A stretch of 42,901 nt of DNA from the NCBI GenBank assembly GCA_002068435.1, contig MVZQ01000002.1, positions 1 through 42,901 of the forward strand, in the 5' to 3' direction. The notes below the pieces were generated by a model. That model was not told where the DNA came from, did no database searches, and saw only the letters and a list, made by a program, of their open reading frames with translations. Made by a program: the position numbers and the translations under genes. Of the stretch, positions 41,007 through 42,901 are shown piece after piece (within the stretch, counting starts at the first letter, position 1; each line of letters starts with the position of its first letter). This DNA comes from Euryarchaeota archaeon ADurb.BinA087. GTDB lineage: Archaea; Halobacteriota; Methanomicrobia; Methanomicrobiales; Methanospirillaceae.

Positions 41007-41700
41007 CTCCAATACCCCCTGAAAACCTGATGGAGACCAGGCTTTTGAGCATCCGGAAGGAATCCCTCCCCCTGACCCGGGATCCTCCCTTGTTCTGCCA
41101 GGTGATCGGATACTCTTTTATGATATACCCCTTCATCGAGAGGCGCCATAACAATTCCACATCGAATTCAAATCCGGTCGCTGCCATTTCCCCTATCACT
41201 GCATCGATGGCTGTTTTTTTAAATACTTTCGCCCCGCACTGTGTATCTGTCAGGGAGAGACCAAAGAGCAGCCGTATCAGCAGGTTGAATCCCCGGCTCT
41301 CCAATCTCCGGGCAATTCCCTGGCGCTCGGGAACAACGGACCCCGGGAGCCAGCGTGAACCCACAACACAGTCGGCATCCCCCAGTTCTTCAAAGAGGGA
41401 GACCATCTGTGCAACCGAAGTCGAGGCATCGGCATCCATGAAGCCCACATACGCCGTATCGGCGTTGATAAATCCCTCTTTCACTGCCCCTCCTTTCCCG
41501 AGTCGGTGGGGATATACCAGGCACCGAAGGTCTGTTTCCGGATGGGATCTGGCACATTTCCTGACAATTGCAGGGGTGGAATCGCTGCCATCGCAGATGA
41601 TAAGATAATGGCCTCCTTTGCCGGGTATCTGTGAGAGGAGGTTCCCTATCCGGTGCTCTTCATTATATGCCGGGATGATGATGCTGAAATCCGGTTTCAA
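40999..41700 (-). CDS. Family 2 glycosyltransferase, dolichyl-phosphate glucosyltransferase-like
   Basis: Start is TTG 41700: a stop codon (TGA) directly precedes it and FSIIIPAYNEE must be included, so no other start is possible. The 233-residue enzyme shows the GT-A fold of the ALG5/DPM1 type: IIPAYNEEHRIGNLLSQI, the HRLGKGGAVKEGFINADTAY segment, the metal-binding FMDADAST, and GLSLTDTQCGAKVFKKTAI. No membrane helix is visible. Such enzymes move a sugar from UDP- or GDP-sugar to a lipid phosphate carrier for protein glycosylation. It is the second gene of a tightly packed run; its last codons overlap the TPR gene, so translation is probably coupled. Confidence 0.88.
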   Translation of the reverse strand: MKPDFSIIIPAYNEEHRIGNLLSQIPGKGGHYLIICDGSDSTPAIVRKCARSHPETDLRCLVYPHRLGKGGAVKEGFINADTAYVGFMDADASTSVAQMVSLFEELGDADCVVGSRWLPGSVVPERQGIARRLESRGFNLLIRLLFGLSLTDTQCGAKVFKKTAIDAVIGEMAATGFEFDVELLWRLSMKGYIIKEYPITWQNKGGSRVRGRDSFRMLKSLVSIRFSGGIGDG

Positions 41701-41721
41701 TCAGAATCGCCGTTGTCTGTT

Positions 41722-41952
41722 TTATTGGTGTCCGGTGAGGTGCTCGCGAAGTCCGGTCCCGGGGTGGCACTTTTCAGCGATCCTGAGCGCCTCTTCCCGC
41801 AGCCTGTTATGATCCCTTATGCAGGACTCCGGCGGAGGGGACTGGCGAAGTATTGATGAGACATTCTCGGTTATCTGGATCAGCTCCGTGGCAATCACTG
41901 CATTGAGCCAGACCAGATCCTTCAGCAGTGTGGTTGTCTCCTCATTATCCAT
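41722..41952 (-). CDS. Small helical hypothetical protein
   Basis: ATG 41952 gives 76 residues, MDNEETTTLLKDLVWLNAVI onward, with two helices (LKDLVWLNAVIATELIQITE and RDHNRLREEALRIAEKCHPG). I do not recognise it. The stop lies 21 bases before the glycosyltransferase TTG, so it probably opens that operon. A TATATA sequence (about 41959-41964) lies only ten bases upstream, too near to be its own TATA box in the usual geometry; it may serve the divergent thioesterase gene. Confidence 0.6.
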   Translation of the reverse strand: MDNEETTTLLKDLVWLNAVIATELIQITENVSSILRQSPPPESCIRDHNRLREEALRIAEKCHPGTGLREHLTGHQ

Positions 41953-42041
41953 GAAGGGTATATAGGATGCCTGACGGTTAAATGATGACGGCGGTTCTGC
42001 AGGCAACCATTATCGGTTTTCAAAAAAAACGTATCTCATCC

Positions 42042-42452
42042 ATGCCTTATATCGAGAGAATCCGGTCTTGTGGAAGAGATGCCAATCCATTTTTTACCCT
42101 CATGGGAATTGAGCTGGGGGTTATCGGCAACGGCTGTGCCACCCTCCGCATGCCGATACGACCTGACATGTTGAACGGAGAGGATTTTTTGCAGGGAGGC
42201 CTCTTTACAGCCCTCGCCGATGAAGCGATGGTCCTTGCCATCTATCCTCTCCTGCTCCCGGAAGAGCGGATCGCCACCATTTCTGAAAGCACGACGTTCA
42301 TGAGCGGGGCGCAGCGCGGAGTCCTTGTCGGGACCGGCAGGGTGATCAAGAAAGGCCGGAGGGTTATATTTGCCGAGGGGGATGTCATGCTTGAAGGATC
42401 TGACCGTATACTCTCCCGCAGCACAGCCACGTTCATGGTCACGAAGGTCTGA
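42042..42452 (+). CDS. PaaI-type hotdog thioesterase
   Basis: From ATG 42042 the protein is 136 residues, the usual size; an in-frame ATG at 41982 would add 20 residues. It has the hotdog layout: N-P-F-F-T-L-M-G-I-E-L, GCATLRMPIRPDMLN, then LQGGLFTALADEAMVLAIYP (the helix that follows the catalytic turn, with Gln, Gly-Gly and Asp-Glu), STTFMSGAQRGVLVGTGRVI and KKGRRVIFAEGDVM. The family hydrolyses acyl-CoA thioesters; the substrate here is unknown. It stands alone, divergent from the small minus-strand gene. Confidence 0.85.
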   Translation: MPYIERIRSCGRDANPFFTLMGIELGVIGNGCATLRMPIRPDMLNGEDFLQGGLFTALADEAMVLAIYPLLLPEERIATISESTTFMSGAQRGVLVGTGRVIKKGRRVIFAEGDVMLEGSDRILSRSTATFMVTKV

Positions 42453-42532
42453 CATGCGCCTTTCCCCAGCCACTCTTCAAAAGAAAAAGGGAATGAATGG
42501 TGTGGGGAATAAAAATATCTCCCGATCCGGCG

Positions 42533-42540
42533 TATATTTA
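42533..42540 (+). promoter_or_regulatory. TATA box for pyrG
   Basis: GCGTATATTTAAGA is 41 bases before the TTG start, giving a leader of about 12-15 bases. Confidence 0.55.
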
Positions 42541-42573
42541 AGACAGAATAGTGCATCCGGCGGGTAGTTTTCT

Positions 42574-42901
42574 TTGAAGTATATTTTTGTTACAGGGGGG
42601 GTGATGAGTGGACTTGGTAAAGGGATCACCGCTGCATCCATAGGGCGTATCCTCAAAAACCGGGGCTACACGGTCACCGCGGTGAAGATCGATCCCTACC
42701 TCAACATAGACGCGGGGACAATGAATCCAGGGCAGCACGGAGAAGTTTTTGTGCTCTCCGATGGCGGTGAAGTTGACCTTGATCTCGGGAATTATGAGCG
42801 GTTTCTTGATATCGATCTCTCATCCATGCACAACATCACCACGGGAAAGATTTACCGGAGTGTCATTGAAAAAGAGCGGAGAGGCGACTACCTTGGTGAG
42901 A
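42574..42901 (+). CDS. pyrG: CTP synthase, N-terminal part (runs off window)
   Basis: The start is TTG 42574, since an in-frame TAG lies at 42565-42567 and the family begins M-K-Y-I-F-V-T-G-G. The 109 codons present encode [20 protein letters not shown] (synthase P-loop), [40 protein letters not shown] and [20 protein letters not shown], all CTP synthase signatures. The enzyme makes CTP from UTP, ATP and glutamine. The glutaminase half lies beyond the window. A TATA box sits at 42533. Confidence 0.96.
   Translation, partial: MKYIFVTGGVMSGLGKGITAASIGRILKNRGYTVTAVKIDPYLNIDAGTMNPGQHGEVFVLSDGGEVDLDLGNYERFLDIDLSSMHNITTGKIYRSVIEKERRGDYLGE

Overview
The window reads as methanogenic archaeal DNA, most likely order Methanomicrobiales (Methanoregula/Methanosphaerula/Methanolinea type). 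The reasons are two F420-type formate dehydrogenases (FdhAB), FmdE-family proteins, PEGA, PKD and DNRLRE surface proteins, archaeal TATA boxes and GGTGA-type ribosome binding sites, frequent GTG/TTG starts, and very AT-rich promoters between GC-richer genes. No rRNA, tRNA, IS element, CRISPR array or phage gene was seen.

Layout. (1) 1-11.7 kb: three tandem secreted proteins share one head domain (probably sulfite-oxidase-like fold) but carry different tails: PEGA repeats (5' truncated by the window), a dockerin-like calcium-binding pair, and a 2485-residue mosaic of Kre9-like, DUF4430-like, SUOX-like, PKD, DNRLRE and beta-helix modules. (2) 12-37 kb: a dense molybdenum/tungsten island. It holds tungstate TupBC without an adjacent TupA, FdhD plus a cysteine-rich DUF2703 protein, a molbindin, ModABC, two copies of an fdhA-fdhB module each divergent from an fmdE-like gene, a MoeA fused to a periplasmic-binding-like domain, a homologue of the bacterial molybdenum storage protein (MosA/MosB), an MOT1-type molybdate transporter, TrmO, and a lipoprotein that fuses TupA-like and WtpA-like binding domains. 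Decayed extra copies of DUF2703 and trmO lie inside the island, so it appears to have grown by duplication followed by loss. (3) 37-42 kb: a small lipoprotein-like protein, then a tightly coupled minus-strand run of a small protein, an ALG5-like glycosyltransferase, a TPR protein with a C-terminal winged-helix-like end, and a BREX-type (DUF2791, BrxD-like) ATPase. (4) The right edge: a hotdog thioesterase and the 5' end of pyrG.

How it works together (inference). Oxyanion is captured by ModA and by the TupA-WtpA fusion, imported by ModBC, TupBC and MOT1, buffered by molbindin and the Mos-like protein, inserted into molybdopterin by MoeA, and matured onto FdhA with FdhD, possibly helped by the DUF2703 protein. 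The consumers are the two formate dehydrogenases, which oxidise formate and reduce F420. The most unusual points are the TupA-WtpA fusion, the FdhD that lacks its CxxC pair beside a cysteine-rich partner, the repeated fdhAB/fmdE modules with altered FmdE motifs, the Mos-type protein in an archaeon, and the glycosyltransferase/TPR/BREX-ATPase operon without other BREX genes.
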